Part shown: positions 53,938-63,260 of the stretch, in pieces
Numbering within the stretch: position 1 is the first letter of the stretch
Layout of the letters: every line of letters starts with the position of its first letter
Assembly: GCF_002844235.1 (NCBI RefSeq)
Contig: NZ_PGTS01000001.1
Span: forward strand, 1-64,000
Direction: 5' to 3'
Length of the DNA: 64,000 bases
Source of the DNA: Thalassospira povalilytica
Lineage (GTDB): Bacteria > Pseudomonadota > Alphaproteobacteria > Rhodospirillales > Thalassospiraceae
Translations under genes and position numbers: made by a program
The notes under the pieces: generated by a model
Databases searched by the model: none
What the model was told of the DNA's origin: nothing
The model's input: the letters and a program-made list of their open reading frames with translations, nothing else

Positions 53938-55125
53938 ATGACCGATTATCGTCAAAAATACAAAATGACGCCGGTTGTTGGCTGGCTCCTTAATGACCGG
54001 GGCGGGATGACGCTTCTGGCGATCCTGATTGCGGCAGCGATTCTGGTGCCTGTTGGCAATCTGCTGGTTCCCGAAAGTTCGGCCTTTCATGTGCCGACCT
54101 GGATGGTCAGCCTTCTGGGTAAGTATCTTTGCTATGCGCTTTTGGCGTTAAGTGTCGATCTGATCTGGGGATTCTGTGGCATTTTGTCGTTGGGGCATGG
54201 TGCGTTCTTTGCGTTGGGCGGCTATGCCATGGGCATGTATCTGATGCGTCAGATCGGTGATCGCGGGGTTTATGGCGATCCGATCCTGCCGGATTTCATG
54301 GTGTTCCTGAACTGGAAGGAACTGCCATGGTACTGGTACGGCTTTGACATGTTCTGGTTTGCCATTGTCATGGCGATGTTTGTACCGGGGCTTTTGGCCT
54401 TTGTGTTCGGGTTCCTTGCCTTCCGGTCGCGTGTGACGGGTGTTTATCTTTCGATCATTACGCAGGCCATGACCTATGCGTTGTTGCTGGCATTTTTCCG
54501 CAACGATATGGGCTTTGGCGGCAATAACGGCCTGACGGATTTCAAGGATTTGCTGGGCTTCTCGTTGCAATCCGATGGCACGCGTGCCGGGTTGTTTGTG
54601 GCGTCCTGTGTGTTCCTTGGTTTGTGCTATATCGTCGCGCGCGGCATTACCCAGTCACGCCTGGGCAAGGTTCTGATTGCCATTCGCGATGCCGAAAGCC
54701 GGGTGCGTTTCACCGGTTACCGGGTGGAATATTACAAGCTGTTTGTCTTTACCGTTTCTGCCGTCATGGCGGGGATTGCCGGCGCACTTTATGTGCCGCA
54801 GGTCGGGATCATCAATCCGGGCGAATTTGCCCCGGCGCTTTCGATTGAAATCGTCATCTGGGTCGCAGTCGGCGGGCGCGGGACGCTTTATGGGGCGGTG
54901 CTTGGCGCGTTTATTGTCAACTATGCCAAGACCTTCTTTACCGGGGTGATGCCGGATTTCTGGCTGTTCTTCCTGGGCGGGCTTTTCATTGCCGTGACGC
55001 TGTTCCTGCCAAAAGGGGTGATTGGTGCGGTTCCGGCATTTGGTGCGGCAGATCGCCAGTCATTGTTCACGACATGGCGCAAACGTGTTGCCGAACGCCG
55101 CGCAAATGAAGGAGGCAAGGCATGA
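53938..55125 (+). CDS. urtC: Urea ABC transporter permease UrtC
   Basis: A 395-residue LivM-type permease with about ten helices. Conserved pieces are ALSVDLIWGFCGILSLGHGA, RSRVTGVYLSIITQAMTYAL, FRNDMGFGGNNGLTDFKD and the cytoplasmic coupling loop around RDAESRVRFTGYRVEYYKLF. GGAGG at the end of urtB precedes the ATG. The stop overlaps urtD. Confidence 0.95.
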   Translation: MTDYRQKYKMTPVVGWLLNDRGGMTLLAILIAAAILVPVGNLLVPESSAFHVPTWMVSLLGKYLCYALLALSVDLIWGFCGILSLGHGAFFALGGYAMGMYLMRQIGDRGVYGDPILPDFMVFLNWKELPWYWYGFDMFWFAIVMAMFVPGLLAFVFGFLAFRSRVTGVYLSIITQAMTYALLLAFFRNDMGFGGNNGLTDFKDLLGFSLQSDGTRAGLFVASCVFLGLCYIVARGITQSRLGKVLIAIRDAESRVRFTGYRVEYYKLFVFTVSAVMAGIAGALYVPQVGIINPGEFAPALSIEIVIWVAVGGRGTLYGAVLGAFIVNYAKTFFTGVMPDFWLFFLGGLFIAVTLFLPKGVIGAVPAFGAADRQSLFTTWRKRVAERRANEGGKA

Positions 55126-55922
55126 GCGAAGCTGCTGTCATAGAAACAGGTGCCTCGGACGAGCCACAGGTCAAATCGGCGCGGGCGGAAACCATTTTGT
55201 ATGTTGACGGGGTTTCGGTCACCTTTGACGGGTTCCGGGCACTCAATAATCTGTCCTTTTATGTCGAGCCGGGCGAACTTCGCGCCATCATTGGTCCGAA
55301 CGGCGCGGGCAAGACCACGATGATGGATATCATCACCGGCAAGACGCGCCCTGATACCGGCGATGTCTTGTTCAAAAGCGAAATCGACCTGACCAAAATG
55401 GACGAGGCCGAAATTGCCAATCTTGGCATCGGGCGCAAGTTCCAGAAGCCGACCGTGTTTGAAAGCCACACGGTTTTTGACAACCTTCTTCTGGCCTGTT
55501 CGGGCGGGCGCGGGGTGTTTCAGGCACTGTTCCATCGCCTGAGCGATGCCGAAAAGATCAGGATCGAAAAGACCCTGATCACCATCATGCTTGAGGACAA
55601 GCGCGATGAAATGGCCGCCAACCTGTCGCATGGTCAGAAACAGTGGCTCGAAATCGGGATGCTGTTGATGCAGGAACCCGAATTGCTTCTGGTCGATGAG
55701 CCGGTGGCCGGGATGACCGATTCCGAGACCGAGGAAACCGCCAAGCTTTTGCGGTCGATTGCCAAGGATCGTTCGGTTGTGGTGGTCGAACATGACATGG
55801 AATTTGTCCGTGACCTTGATTGCAAGGTGACCGTTCTGCACGAAGGATCGGTTCTGGCCGAAGGCCGACTTGACCATGTGCAAAAAGACCCGCGGGTCAT
55901 TGAAGTCTATCTGGGCCGCTAG
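55122..55922 (+). CDS. urtD: Urea ABC transporter ATPase UrtD
   Basis: A 266-residue ATPase of the LivG class. Walker A is GPNGAGKTT, signature LSHGQKQWLEIGM, Walker B LLLVDEPVAGM, and the switch histidine is in VVEHDMEF. A 25-residue N-terminal extension precedes the domain. AAGGAGG before the ATG; overlaps urtC by four bases. It forms a heterodimer with UrtE to power urea uptake. Confidence 0.95.
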   Translation: MSEAAVIETGASDEPQVKSARAETILYVDGVSVTFDGFRALNNLSFYVEPGELRAIIGPNGAGKTTMMDIITGKTRPDTGDVLFKSEIDLTKMDEAEIANLGIGRKFQKPTVFESHTVFDNLLLACSGGRGVFQALFHRLSDAEKIRIEKTLITIMLEDKRDEMAANLSHGQKQWLEIGMLLMQEPELLLVDEPVAGMTDSETEETAKLLRSIAKDRSVVVVEHDMEFVRDLDCKVTVLHEGSVLAEGRLDHVQKDPRVIEVYLGR

Positions 55923-55936
55923 GGAGGTGCTGGAAC

Positions 55937-56632
55937 ATGCTTGATGTCAGCAATATTGATCTGTTTTACGGCGCGTCCCATGCCTTGCGCAAAGTGTCGC
56001 TGAATGCCCAGACCGGCAAGGTAACCGCGGTTTTGGGGCGGAACGGGGTTGGTAAAACATCCCTGATGCGTGCTGTCGTCGGCCAGCACCCGATAACCGA
56101 GGGCAACATCAAATGGGAAGGCAAGGATATCTCGCGCGATCCGTCCTGGCGCCGGTCGGCCAACGGGATTGCCATTGTGCCCCAAGGGCGCGAGATTTTC
56201 CCGCTTCTGACCGTGAAGGAAAATCTGGAAACCGGGTTTGCCGCCCTTCCGCGTGCCTTGCGTCACATTCCCGACGAGATTTTCGAACTATTCCCGGTTT
56301 TGCGCGACATGCTGGGGCGTCGTGGTGGCGACCTTTCGGGCGGGCAGCAGCAACAGCTTGCCATCGGGCGTGCGCTTGTGACCCGTCCAAGGTTGCTGGT
56401 GCTTGATGAACCGACCGAAGGTATTCAGCCATCAATCATCAAGGATATTCAGCGCGTCATCAAACAGTTGGCGGATCGTGGCGACATGGCGATCCTGCTG
56501 GTTGAGCAATATTTCGAATTTGCCCATGAACTGGCCGACGAGATTGTCGTGCTGGAACGTGGCGAGGTTGTTTTGTCCGGGGCGAAGGAAACGCTCGATC
56601 GGGAAAAAGTGCGCGCCTATCTGACTGTTTGA
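55937..56632 (+). CDS. urtE: Urea ABC transporter ATPase UrtE
   Basis: A 231-residue ATPase of the LivF class. Walker A GRNGVGKTS, signature LSGGQQQQLAIGRAL, Walker B LLVLDEPTEGIQP, and the stretch IVPQGREIFPLLTVKENLET are complete. GGGAGG precedes the ATG, 14 bp after urtD. Last gene of the transporter operon; a structured gap separates it from ureD. Confidence 0.95.
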   Translation: MLDVSNIDLFYGASHALRKVSLNAQTGKVTAVLGRNGVGKTSLMRAVVGQHPITEGNIKWEGKDISRDPSWRRSANGIAIVPQGREIFPLLTVKENLETGFAALPRALRHIPDEIFELFPVLRDMLGRRGGDLSGGQQQQLAIGRALVTRPRLLVLDEPTEGIQPSIIKDIQRVIKQLADRGDMAILLVEQYFEFAHELADEIVVLERGEVVLSGAKETLDREKVRAYLTV

Positions 56633-56685
56633 TCAGCATTTGCCAAAAAATTGCGCAACTTTCACGTGATTGATCAGACCATTGC

Positions 56686-56730
56686 CCGCCCGATCCCCGG
56701 CAAAACCGGGGTCTGGCGGGGATCGGGCGG
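56686..56730 (+). other. Large inverted repeat with two alternative foldings
   Basis: A perfect 13-bp pair, CCGCCCGATCCCC (56686-56698) with GGGGATCGGGCGG (56718-56730), encloses CCCCGG (56695-56700) and CCGGGG (56706-56711) that form their own hairpin around CAAAA. The two structures compete for bases 56695-56698. It sits between urtE and ureD with no T-run after it. It may tune read-through from transporter to urease genes. Confidence 0.55.
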
Positions 56731-56818
56731 TTGGCCCGCATCTTGCTGTTACGCCCCTTGGAATTGCCGGAAAACGGTATCAGGTTCATCAAACGAACCG
56801 CAATGATCAGGTGGCTTT

Positions 56819-57751
56819 GTGCAGCTTAGCAAACTCGAAACCCCGATATCTGCGTCCCCGAATGCAGATACAGCAACGAACGGAACGCCCGCGCGCATCA
56901 TTACCGATGGCCGTGCTGAGGTAACGTTCCGTCAGGGTTCCGGGCCTGCCCATCAGGGCGGGCATGCGGCACTTGATCATCTTTATTACCGTGATCCGAT
57001 GAAAATCCTGTTCCCGCGTCCGGTGGCCGGGGATTTGACGACGGCGGTTCTGGTGACGACATCGGGCGGGATGGTTGGCGGCGACAAGCTTGCCTTTGCC
57101 GGTAAGGTCGAGGCGGGTGCATCCGCCCTTTTCACCGCCCAAGCCGCTGAGAAAATTTATCGATCCGTCGGGCCCGATTGTGAAATGTCGGTGGATCTGA
57201 CGGTTGAAGATGGCGGTTGGCTTGAATGGTTGCCCCATGAAAGCATTCTGTTTGATCAGGCGCGGTTAAAGCGCAAAACCACGATTGCAGCGGCCGGATC
57301 AGGCCGGGTTCTTGCCGGTGAGATGATGGTGTTTGGGCGCCTTGCGCGCGGCGAAGTGTTTAAAACCGGACTGGCGCGCGATGCATGGGATGTGTCGATT
57401 GACGGACGTCCGGTGTGGCGGGATGCGCTGCATCTTGAAGGCGATGTGTTGCGTATTCTTGATCACGCGGCGGCCTTTGACGGGGCACGCGCCAATGCCA
57501 CGGCCATTCTGGTCGGGCACGGGGTCGAAGATCACCTTGATGATGCGCGCGATTGCCTTGAACAGGCATCAGCGGGGCTTGCCAGGAATGATGTCCTGTG
57601 CGGGGCGACTGCGATGAAGGGCATTGTGATTGCGCGTTTCATGGCGCGTGAACCGATGAAATTGCGCCGGGTATACGGTGCTTGGTGGAAACAGTTCCGC
57701 CACAAGACACGGGAGCTTCCCGAACGTTTGCCGCGTTTGTGGGAGATTTAA
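56819..57751 (+). CDS. ureD: Urease accessory protein UreD
   Basis: A 310-residue chaperone that with UreF and UreG binds apo-urease for nickel insertion. It has the family's RAEVTFRQGSGPAHQ start region, TTSGGMVGGDKL, FTAQAAEKIYRS and WLPHESILFD. The start is GTG with AGGTGG close before it. First gene of ureDABCEFG; ureA follows after 27 bp. Confidence 0.92.
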   Translation: MQLSKLETPISASPNADTATNGTPARIITDGRAEVTFRQGSGPAHQGGHAALDHLYYRDPMKILFPRPVAGDLTTAVLVTTSGGMVGGDKLAFAGKVEAGASALFTAQAAEKIYRSVGPDCEMSVDLTVEDGGWLEWLPHESILFDQARLKRKTTIAAAGSGRVLAGEMMVFGRLARGEVFKTGLARDAWDVSIDGRPVWRDALHLEGDVLRILDHAAAFDGARANATAILVGHGVEDHLDDARDCLEQASAGLARNDVLCGATAMKGIVIARFMAREPMKLRRVYGAWWKQFRHKTRELPERLPRLWEI

Positions 57752-57778
57752 AACGGTGGATCCAGGGAGTAGGCAGGC

Positions 57779-58081
57779 ATGAATTTGACGCCACGCGAAA
57801 AGGACAAGCTGCTGGTTTCGGTTGCGGCCATGGTCGCACGCAATCGCCTTGAAAGGGGGGTAAAGCTTAATTACCCCGAAGCCATCGCAATCATCACGGA
57901 TTATGTCGTCGAAGGGGCGCGTGATGGCAAATCTGTTGCGGCTTTGATGCGCGACGGGGCCACCGTGATTTCGCGCGATCAGGTGATGGATGGCATTGCC
58001 GAAATGATCCATGAAATCCAGGTCGAAGCAACGTTCCCGGACGGGACGAAGCTTGTCACCGTTCACGAACCGATCCGTTAA
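57779..58081 (+). CDS. ureA: Urease gamma subunit
   Basis: A 100-residue structural subunit. It starts [20 protein letters not shown] and contains LKLNYPEA-like [20 protein letters not shown], the family hallmark, ending with TVHEPIR. Separate gamma and beta genes are the usual bacterial form. AGGGAG precedes the ATG. Confidence 0.97.
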   Translation: MNLTPREKDKLLVSVAAMVARNRLERGVKLNYPEAIAIITDYVVEGARDGKSVAALMRDGATVISRDQVMDGIAEMIHEIQVEATFPDGTKLVTVHEPIR

Positions 58082-58093
58082 GGGGGTAAGCAC

Positions 58094-58399
58094 ATGATTC
58101 CAGGTGAAATCATTACCAAGGAAGGCAGCCTTATTCTTAACGAGGGGCGCGAAACCAAAACCATCATGGTGGCCAATACCGGGGATCGTCCGGTGCAGGT
58201 CGGATCGCATTATCATTTCTATGAAACCAATCCGGGGCTTGATTTCGACCGCGAAGCCGCGCGCGGTTTCCGCCTTGATATCCCGGCCGGGACGGCAGTT
58301 CGGTTCGAGCCGGGCCAGTCACGCGAGGTCAATCTGGTGAAATATGCCGGGTCCGGCACGGTTTACGGCTTTAACGCCAAAATCAACGGCAAGCTCTAA
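58094..58399 (+). CDS. ureB: Urease beta subunit
   Basis: A 101-residue beta-rich structural subunit. It has [20 protein letters not shown] at the start, [18 protein letters not shown] in the middle and [18 protein letters not shown], all family signatures. It lies 12 bp after ureA behind a GGGGG-rich ribosome site. Confidence 0.97.
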   Translation: MIPGEIITKEGSLILNEGRETKTIMVANTGDRPVQVGSHYHFYETNPGLDFDREAARGFRLDIPAGTAVRFEPGQSREVNLVKYAGSGTVYGFNAKINGKL

Positions 58400-58414
58400 G
58401 CGGGGGAACGAGAC

Positions 58415-60127
58415 ATGGCATATGAAATTGATCGTCCATCCTATGCGGCGATGTTTGGTCCGACCGTTGGCGACAAAGTCCGTCTGGCCGATACCGACCT
58501 GATCATCGAGGTCGAAAAGGATTTCACCACCCTTGGCGAAGAAGTCAAATTCGGCGGTGGCAAGGTTATCCGTGACGGCATGGGCCAGTCACAGGCAACC
58601 CGCGCCGAAGGGGCGGTTGATACCGTGATCACCAACGCGCTGATCCTTGATTATACCGGGATTGTCAAAGCCGATATCGGCATCACCGGGGGGCGCATTG
58701 CCGGGATCGGCAAGGCCGGAAACCCGGATGTTCAGCCCGGTGTTGATATCATCATCGGCCCGGGGACCGAGGTTATTGCCGGTGAAGGCAATATCATCAC
58801 CGCGGGCGGGATTGATGCACATATCCACTGGATTTGCCCGCAGCAGGTTGAAGATGCGCTTTATTCCGGCGTGACCAGCATGCTGGGCGGTGGCACCGGC
58901 CCGGCGGCGGGTACGAACGCCACCACCTGCACGCCCGGTCCCTGGCATATTGCCCGGATGTTGCAGGCCGCCGACGGCATTCCGATGAATATCGGTTTCT
59001 TTGGCAAGGGCAATGCGACCCTTCCGGGATCGCTGATCGAACAGATCAAGGCAGGCGCCTGTGGGCTTAAGCTTCATGAAGACTGGGGCACGACACCAGC
59101 CGCGATTGATACCTGCCTTTCGGTTGCCGATGACCTTGATATTCAGGTCATGATTCATACCGATACGCTGAATGAAAGCGGCTTTGTCGAACATACTCGC
59201 GCATCGTTTAAGGGGCGCACCATTCACACCTTCCATACCGAGGGTGCCGGTGGTGGCCATGCTCCGGATATCATCAAGCTGTGTGGCGAAGCCAACGTTC
59301 TGCCGAGCTCGACCAACCCGACACGTCCATTCACGGTCAACACGATTGACGAACATCTGGACATGTTGATGGTCTGCCATCACCTTGATCCGAAAATTCC
59401 CGAAGACGTCGCCTTTGCCGAAAGCCGCATCCGCCGCGAAACCATCGCCGCCGAAGACATCCTGCATGACCTTGGCGCGTTTTCGATCATTTCATCAGAC
59501 AGTCAGGCCATGGGCCGTGTGGGTGAGGTCATCACCCGTACCTGGCAGACGGCAGACAAGATGAAAAAGCAGCGCGGCGCACTGCCCGAAGATGCGGGCA
59601 AAGGGAATGATAACTTCCGCGCCAAGCGTTACGTCGCCAAATACACCATCAACCCGGCCATCGCGCAGGGAATTGCGTCCTATGTCGGGTCGATCGAAGT
59701 TGGCAAGATTGCCGACCTTGTGGTCTGGAAACCGATGTTCTTTGGCACCAAGCCCGACATGGTGGTCAAGGCCGGGATGATCATTGCCGCAGCGATGGGC
59801 GATCCGAATGCCTCGATCCCGACGCCACAGCCGGTTCATTACCGTCCGATGTTCGGGGCCTATGGCAATGCGCTTGCGAAATCGAGTTTCTCGTTCGTAT
59901 CGCAAGCCGGCATTGATGCCGGAATTGCCGCCGAGTTCGGGCTTTCCAAGGAATTGCTGGCCGTATCGAACACGCGCAATATCGGCAAAAAGGACATGAA
60001 GCTTAATGATGCGCTTCCGGTGATGGAAGTTGATCCGGAAACCTATCAGGTGACGGCGGATGGGGAACTTCTGACCTGTCAGCCGGTCGATGTTGTGCCG
60101 ATGGCTCAACGTTACTTCCTGTTCTGA
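58415..60127 (+). CDS. ureC: Urease alpha (catalytic) subunit
   Basis: A 570-residue amidohydrolase with the dinuclear nickel site that splits urea into ammonia and carbamate. All ligands are present at the expected places, two residues beyond the Klebsiella numbering: His136 and His138, carbamylated Lys219, His248, His274 and Asp362. The flap cysteine Cys321 and catalytic His322 lie in MVCHHLD. Full length. It consumes urea from allantoicase, ureidoglycolate lyase and UrtABCDE. Confidence 0.98.
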   Translation: MAYEIDRPSYAAMFGPTVGDKVRLADTDLIIEVEKDFTTLGEEVKFGGGKVIRDGMGQSQATRAEGAVDTVITNALILDYTGIVKADIGITGGRIAGIGKAGNPDVQPGVDIIIGPGTEVIAGEGNIITAGGIDAHIHWICPQQVEDALYSGVTSMLGGGTGPAAGTNATTCTPGPWHIARMLQAADGIPMNIGFFGKGNATLPGSLIEQIKAGACGLKLHEDWGTTPAAIDTCLSVADDLDIQVMIHTDTLNESGFVEHTRASFKGRTIHTFHTEGAGGGHAPDIIKLCGEANVLPSSTNPTRPFTVNTIDEHLDMLMVCHHLDPKIPEDVAFAESRIRRETIAAEDILHDLGAFSIISSDSQAMGRVGEVITRTWQTADKMKKQRGALPEDAGKGNDNFRAKRYVAKYTINPAIAQGIASYVGSIEVGKIADLVVWKPMFFGTKPDMVVKAGMIIAAAMGDPNASIPTPQPVHYRPMFGAYGNALAKSSFSFVSQAGIDAGIAAEFGLSKELLAVSNTRNIGKKDMKLNDALPVMEVDPETYQVTADGELLTCQPVDVVPMAQRYFLF

Positions 60128-60140
60128 TCGGATCAGTTTT

Positions 60141-60758
60141 ATGCGTCATGCCATTGAACATATCCCGGTTGATCGCACCGATACATCCGAGGTCCGCGGG
60201 ACGGTGACACTGGTCTTTTCCGACCGTCACCGTCGCCGCATTCGCCTGCATGATGACGCGGGCGAGCCGTTCCTGCTTGATCTTCCGCATGCGGTGCGTC
60301 TGGCCGACGGGGATCGGTTGCGCCTTGTTGATGGCGGGGTGATTGTGGTGCGCGCGGCCGAAGAGCCGGTTTTGACCATCACGGCATCCGGCCCGATTGC
60401 CGCGGCCAAGCTGGCCTGGCATATCGGCAACCGCCATACCCCGGTCGAGGTCCTTAAAGACGGGCGGCTGCGGATCATTGATGATCATGTGATGCGCGAT
60501 ATGATTACCGGTCTTGGCGGGGTTGTCGAAAATGAAATCGCGCCGTTCAATCCGTTAAACGGGGCCTATCACGGCCTTGGCGGGGCGCATGGCCATAGCC
60601 ACGGCAATGATCATTTCGATCATGAGGATCATGACCACAAACAGGATCATGAGCACAGCCATAGCCATTCGCACAGTCATTCCCATAGCCATTCCCACAG
60701 CCACGGTGATCACAGCCATTCCCACGCCCATGCCGCAGGGAAACCGCATGACCACTGA
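60141..60758 (+). CDS. ureE: Urease accessory protein UreE, histidine-rich
   Basis: A 205-residue nickel metallochaperone. The N-terminal peptide-binding domain and the C-terminal metal-binding domain with WHIGNRHTPVEV are clear. The last 50 or so residues are a His/Ser/Asp tail (runs of HSHSHS and DHEDHDH), which binds several extra nickel ions, as in the Klebsiella protein. ATG 60141 is chosen 13 bases after ureC; upstream open frame lies inside ureC. The 3' end overlaps ureF by 11 bases. Confidence 0.93.
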   Translation: MRHAIEHIPVDRTDTSEVRGTVTLVFSDRHRRRIRLHDDAGEPFLLDLPHAVRLADGDRLRLVDGGVIVVRAAEEPVLTITASGPIAAAKLAWHIGNRHTPVEVLKDGRLRIIDDHVMRDMITGLGGVVENEIAPFNPLNGAYHGLGGAHGHSHGNDHFDHEDHDHKQDHEHSHSHSHSHSHSHSHSHGDHSHSHAHAAGKPHDH

Positions 60759-61458
60759 AACCCTGACCCTTAACCCCGCGGGCCTGATGCGGTTGATGAC
60801 ATGGCTGAGCCCGTCATTTCCGGTCGGTGCCTATACCTATTCCCATGGCGTGGAATATGCGGTGGAAGACGGACGGGTCAGCTCGGCCGAAAGCCTGATC
60901 AACTGGGTTGAAGGGGTATTGGAATTCGGGGCCGGGAGGATTGATGCGGTGCTGTTTTGTGCGGCATGGCGGGCGGCCCTTGCCGGTGATGAAAAGGCGC
61001 TTTTTGATATCGGTATCGAAGCTGATTGCTGGCGCGGCACATCTGAAATGGCGCTGGAGGCAACCGCACAGGGACGTGCCTTTGTCTCGACGGTGGAAAA
61101 GGTCTGGGGTGACGGGATGCTGTCGCGCTGGGCCAGCCGGATGCGCGATGATGATCGTCTGCCATCCTATCCGGTGGCGGTCGGTATTGCGGCGGCCGAG
61201 GCCAAAGTGCCGCTATGTGATGCCCTGACCGCTTATTTGCATGCCATGGCGGCAAACCTTGTTTCCAGTGCGGTGCGTCTGGTGCCGCTTGGTCAGACCG
61301 ATGGTGTCCGGTCTCTGTCATCCCTTGATCACGCGGTTTCTGTCGCGGTGGATCACGCGATGGCGGCCGAACTGGCCGATCTCGGGGCATCTGCCCCGTT
61401 GATCGACTGGACCTCAATGAAACACGAAACCCAATATACGAGGCTATTTAGATCATGA
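60748..61458 (+). CDS. ureF: Urease accessory protein UreF
   Basis: A 236-residue all-helical chaperone that works with UreD and gates UreG GTPase activity. The start region [20 protein letters not shown] with the conserved SPxFPxGxYxYSHG pattern is diagnostic, and [10 protein letters not shown] ends the protein as in the family. ATG 60748 follows AGGGA; the long open frame upstream is the antiphase reading of the ureE His-tail codons. The stop overlaps ureG by four bases. Confidence 0.94.
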   Translation: MTTETLTLNPAGLMRLMTWLSPSFPVGAYTYSHGVEYAVEDGRVSSAESLINWVEGVLEFGAGRIDAVLFCAAWRAALAGDEKALFDIGIEADCWRGTSEMALEATAQGRAFVSTVEKVWGDGMLSRWASRMRDDDRLPSYPVAVGIAAAEAKVPLCDALTAYLHAMAANLVSSAVRLVPLGQTDGVRSLSSLDHAVSVAVDHAMAAELADLGASAPLIDWTSMKHETQYTRLFRS

Positions 61459-62075
61459 GCTCTCCCCTTCGTATCGGAATTGGTGGGCCGGTTGGCTCGG
61501 GCAAAACCGCACTTCTGGAGCGCCTGTGCAAGGCCATGCGCGACGAGTTCAATATCGCGGCCATCACCAATGATATCTATACCCGCGAAGATGCCGAATT
61601 CATGACCCGGTCGGGCGCCTTGGCACCGGATCGGATTGCCGGTGTTGAAACGGGCGGCTGTCCGCATACCGCCATTCGCGAAGATGCCTCGATCAATCTG
61701 GCAGCGGTCGAAGATATGGCTGCCAAACATGCCGGGCTTGAGGCGATCTTTATTGAATCAGGTGGCGATAACCTGTCGGCCACGTTTTCGCCGGAGCTTG
61801 CCGACATTACCATTTACGTCATCGACGTGTCGGCCGGGGATAAAATCCCGCGCAAGGGCGGACCGGGCATTACACGATCGGATTTGCTGGTGATCAACAA
61901 GACCGATCTCGCACCGCTTGTTGGTGCCGATCTTGGCGTGATGGACCGCGATGCCAGGAAAATGCGCGGAGATCGTCCGTTCCTGTTTACCAATCTCAAG
62001 GCCATGGATGGTCTTGAAGACGTCAAGAATTTCATCATCGAGACAGGGGGGCTCCGCCAATCCGCAGCATCCTGA
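61455..62075 (+). CDS. ureG: Urease accessory GTPase UreG
   Basis: A 206-residue GTPase that delivers nickel to urease. The P-loop is GPVGSGKT (11-18); the metal-binding CPH motif occurs in [17 protein letters not shown] gives guanine specificity. The N-terminus has no His-tail, which is on UreE here. Last gene of the urease operon, followed by a terminator at 62157. Confidence 0.97.
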   Translation: MSSPLRIGIGGPVGSGKTALLERLCKAMRDEFNIAAITNDIYTREDAEFMTRSGALAPDRIAGVETGGCPHTAIREDASINLAAVEDMAAKHAGLEAIFIESGGDNLSATFSPELADITIYVIDVSAGDKIPRKGGPGITRSDLLVINKTDLAPLVGADLGVMDRDARKMRGDRPFLFTNLKAMDGLEDVKNFIIETGGLRQSAAS

Positions 62076-62156
62076 TATGGGGATATAAGGAAAGCTGCAC
62101 GGGCATTGCCGGTTACATCAACACGGCATTGACCCAAGGATGACGGGAGCACGCAT

Positions 62157-62184
62157 CGCCCGGCCGGAAACGGTCGGGCGTTTG
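62157..62184 (+). terminator. Intrinsic terminator of the urease operon
   Basis: CGCCCGGCCG (62157-62166) pairs with CGGTCGGGCG (62171-62180) around a stable GAAA loop, with one G-U pair, then TTTG. It is 82 bases after ureG. Confidence 0.7.
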
Positions 62185-62209
62185 TGCATTCGGCGATCAA
62201 ATCAAATAT

Positions 62210-62225
62210 GCAACTTTGTAGTTGC
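62210..62225. promoter_or_regulatory. Upstream operator of the SRPBCC-arsR operon
   Basis: GCAACT-TTGT-AGTTGC, perfect 6-base arms with a 4-base spacer. It shares the pattern GCAACY-N4-RGTTGC with the second site 45 bp downstream. This symmetry suits an ArsR-family winged-helix dimer encoded two genes on. Confidence 0.7.
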
Positions 62226-62254
62226 GTAATGGGATTTCTTCTGGCAGATTAAAT

Positions 62255-62270
62255 GCAACCAGGAGGTTGC
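62255..62270. promoter_or_regulatory. Second operator, overlapping the ribosome-binding site
   Basis: GCAACC-AGGA-GGTTGC, the second copy of the GCAACY-N4-RGTTGC palindrome. The ribosome site AGGAGG (62261-62266) is embedded in it, three bases in the loop. The same bases could thus be an operator in DNA and a small hairpin over the ribosome site in RNA. Confidence 0.7.
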
Positions 62271-62273
62271 TTT

Positions 62274-62720
62274 ATGTCAAATAGCATTGAAAAGTCGATC
62301 GAGATCAAAGCATCGCGGTCGCGCGTCTGGAAGGCCCTGACCGATCATCGCCAGTTCGGCGCGTGGTTTGGTGTTGATATCGATGCACCGTTTGCGGTGG
62401 GCAAAGTGTCGTCGGGAAAAATCACCATCGAAGGATTCACACACGTTCCATGGACATCGACGATCAAGGCGATGGAGGAACCGGGGTATTTCGCCTATAC
62501 ATGGCATCCATATGCGGTTGATCCCGACGTGGATTACAGCGATGAACCCGAAACGCTTGTCGAATTCTGGCTGGAAGAAACCGGTGGTCAGACATCGGTC
62601 CGGGTGCGCGAAACCGGATTTGACAATTTACCACCCCATCGCATTGCCGATGCGTTGCGGGCCAATACAAATGGCTGGGGTTTCCAGTTGGAAAACATCA
62701 AGAAACATGTCGAAAGCTGA
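62274..62720 (+). CDS. SRPBCC/AHSA1-family protein
   Basis: A 148-residue START-like protein of the AHSA1/CalC group. It has SIEIKASRSRVWKALTDHRQ, FGAWFGVDIDAPF and a C-terminal helix GWGFQLENIKKHVES, the usual layout of a helix-grip hydrophobic pocket. Such proteins pair with ArsR regulators; ligands are mostly unknown. ATG 62274 follows AGGAGG. It overlaps the arsR gene by 14 bases, so the two are coupled. Confidence 0.85.
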   Translation: MSNSIEKSIEIKASRSRVWKALTDHRQFGAWFGVDIDAPFAVGKVSSGKITIEGFTHVPWTSTIKAMEEPGYFAYTWHPYAVDPDVDYSDEPETLVEFWLEETGGQTSVRVRETGFDNLPPHRIADALRANTNGWGFQLENIKKHVES

Positions 62721-63066
62721 ACAAAATCCTGCGAATGGCGAACATGACCGTGATTTTTCGGTCATGTTCGCCGCATTGGGCGATCCGACACGATTGGCGA
62801 TTTTTGATCGACTGGCCGATGGCAAGCCGCGTTCGATCTCGGTTCTGTCCGATGATGCCGATATGACGCGACAGGCCGTGACCAAACATCTGCGGGTGCT
62901 TGAAGGCGCCGGTCTGGTGCAAAGCCATAAGGTCGGGCGTGAAAGCCAATATGCCTTTTGCCCCGAACAGCTGGCACAGGCGCGTGCCTATCTTGATCAG
63001 GTGGCGGGACGTTGGGAAACGGCCCTGATGCGGCTTAAAACCTTTGTCGAAGGCGATGATAGCTAA
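62707..63066 (+). CDS. ArsR-family regulator
   Basis: A 119-residue winged-helix regulator. MFAALGDPTRLAIFDRLADG starts the DNA-binding domain and DMTRQAVTKHLRVLEGAGLV is the recognition helix. It lacks the ELCVC metal motif of arsenic sensors, so it belongs to the type that partners AHSA1 proteins. ATG 62707 lies within the end of the SRPBCC gene. The two operators upstream of the pair suggest autoregulation. Here the regulator follows its partner instead of preceding it. Confidence 0.88.
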   Translation: MSKAEQNPANGEHDRDFSVMFAALGDPTRLAIFDRLADGKPRSISVLSDDADMTRQAVTKHLRVLEGAGLVQSHKVGRESQYAFCPEQLAQARAYLDQVAGRWETALMRLKTFVEGDDS

Positions 63067-63174
63067 CTTTTTGATATTCATCGTATAATTGGTGCGCTGC
63101 GATATTGGGGGCAAAAGCCCGGTGTCATTTTGCTTGGCGGGATGAAAATTTGCGGTTATCCCATAGCGCGTTGA

Positions 63175-63237
63175 GCCGGTCGGGCGGACCGGTTAACAAA
63201 AGCATCCTTGCGCAAGGGGTTGATGCAGGGATGCTTT
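63175..63237 (+). other. Structured leader upstream of bioY
   Basis: Three symmetric elements lie within 90 bp of the bioY start: CCGGTC/GACCGG (63176-63192), AAAGCATCC/GGATGCTTT (63199-63207 with 63229-63237), and the perfect palindrome CCTTGCGCAAGG (63206-63217) inside the second. A ten-codon open frame starting at 63142 with GGCGGG before it ends at the first hairpin. No T-run or BioR-type TTATCTATAA box is seen. Confidence 0.4.
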
Positions 63238-63260
63238 ATAACGGCAATGGGAACCGTTAC

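Noticed and set aside
60577-60747. N-terminal extension of UreF rich in Ile/Thr/Ala
   Set aside because: It is the out-of-frame reading of the UreE His-tail repeats; ATG 60748 has a ribosome site and gives the family N-terminus.
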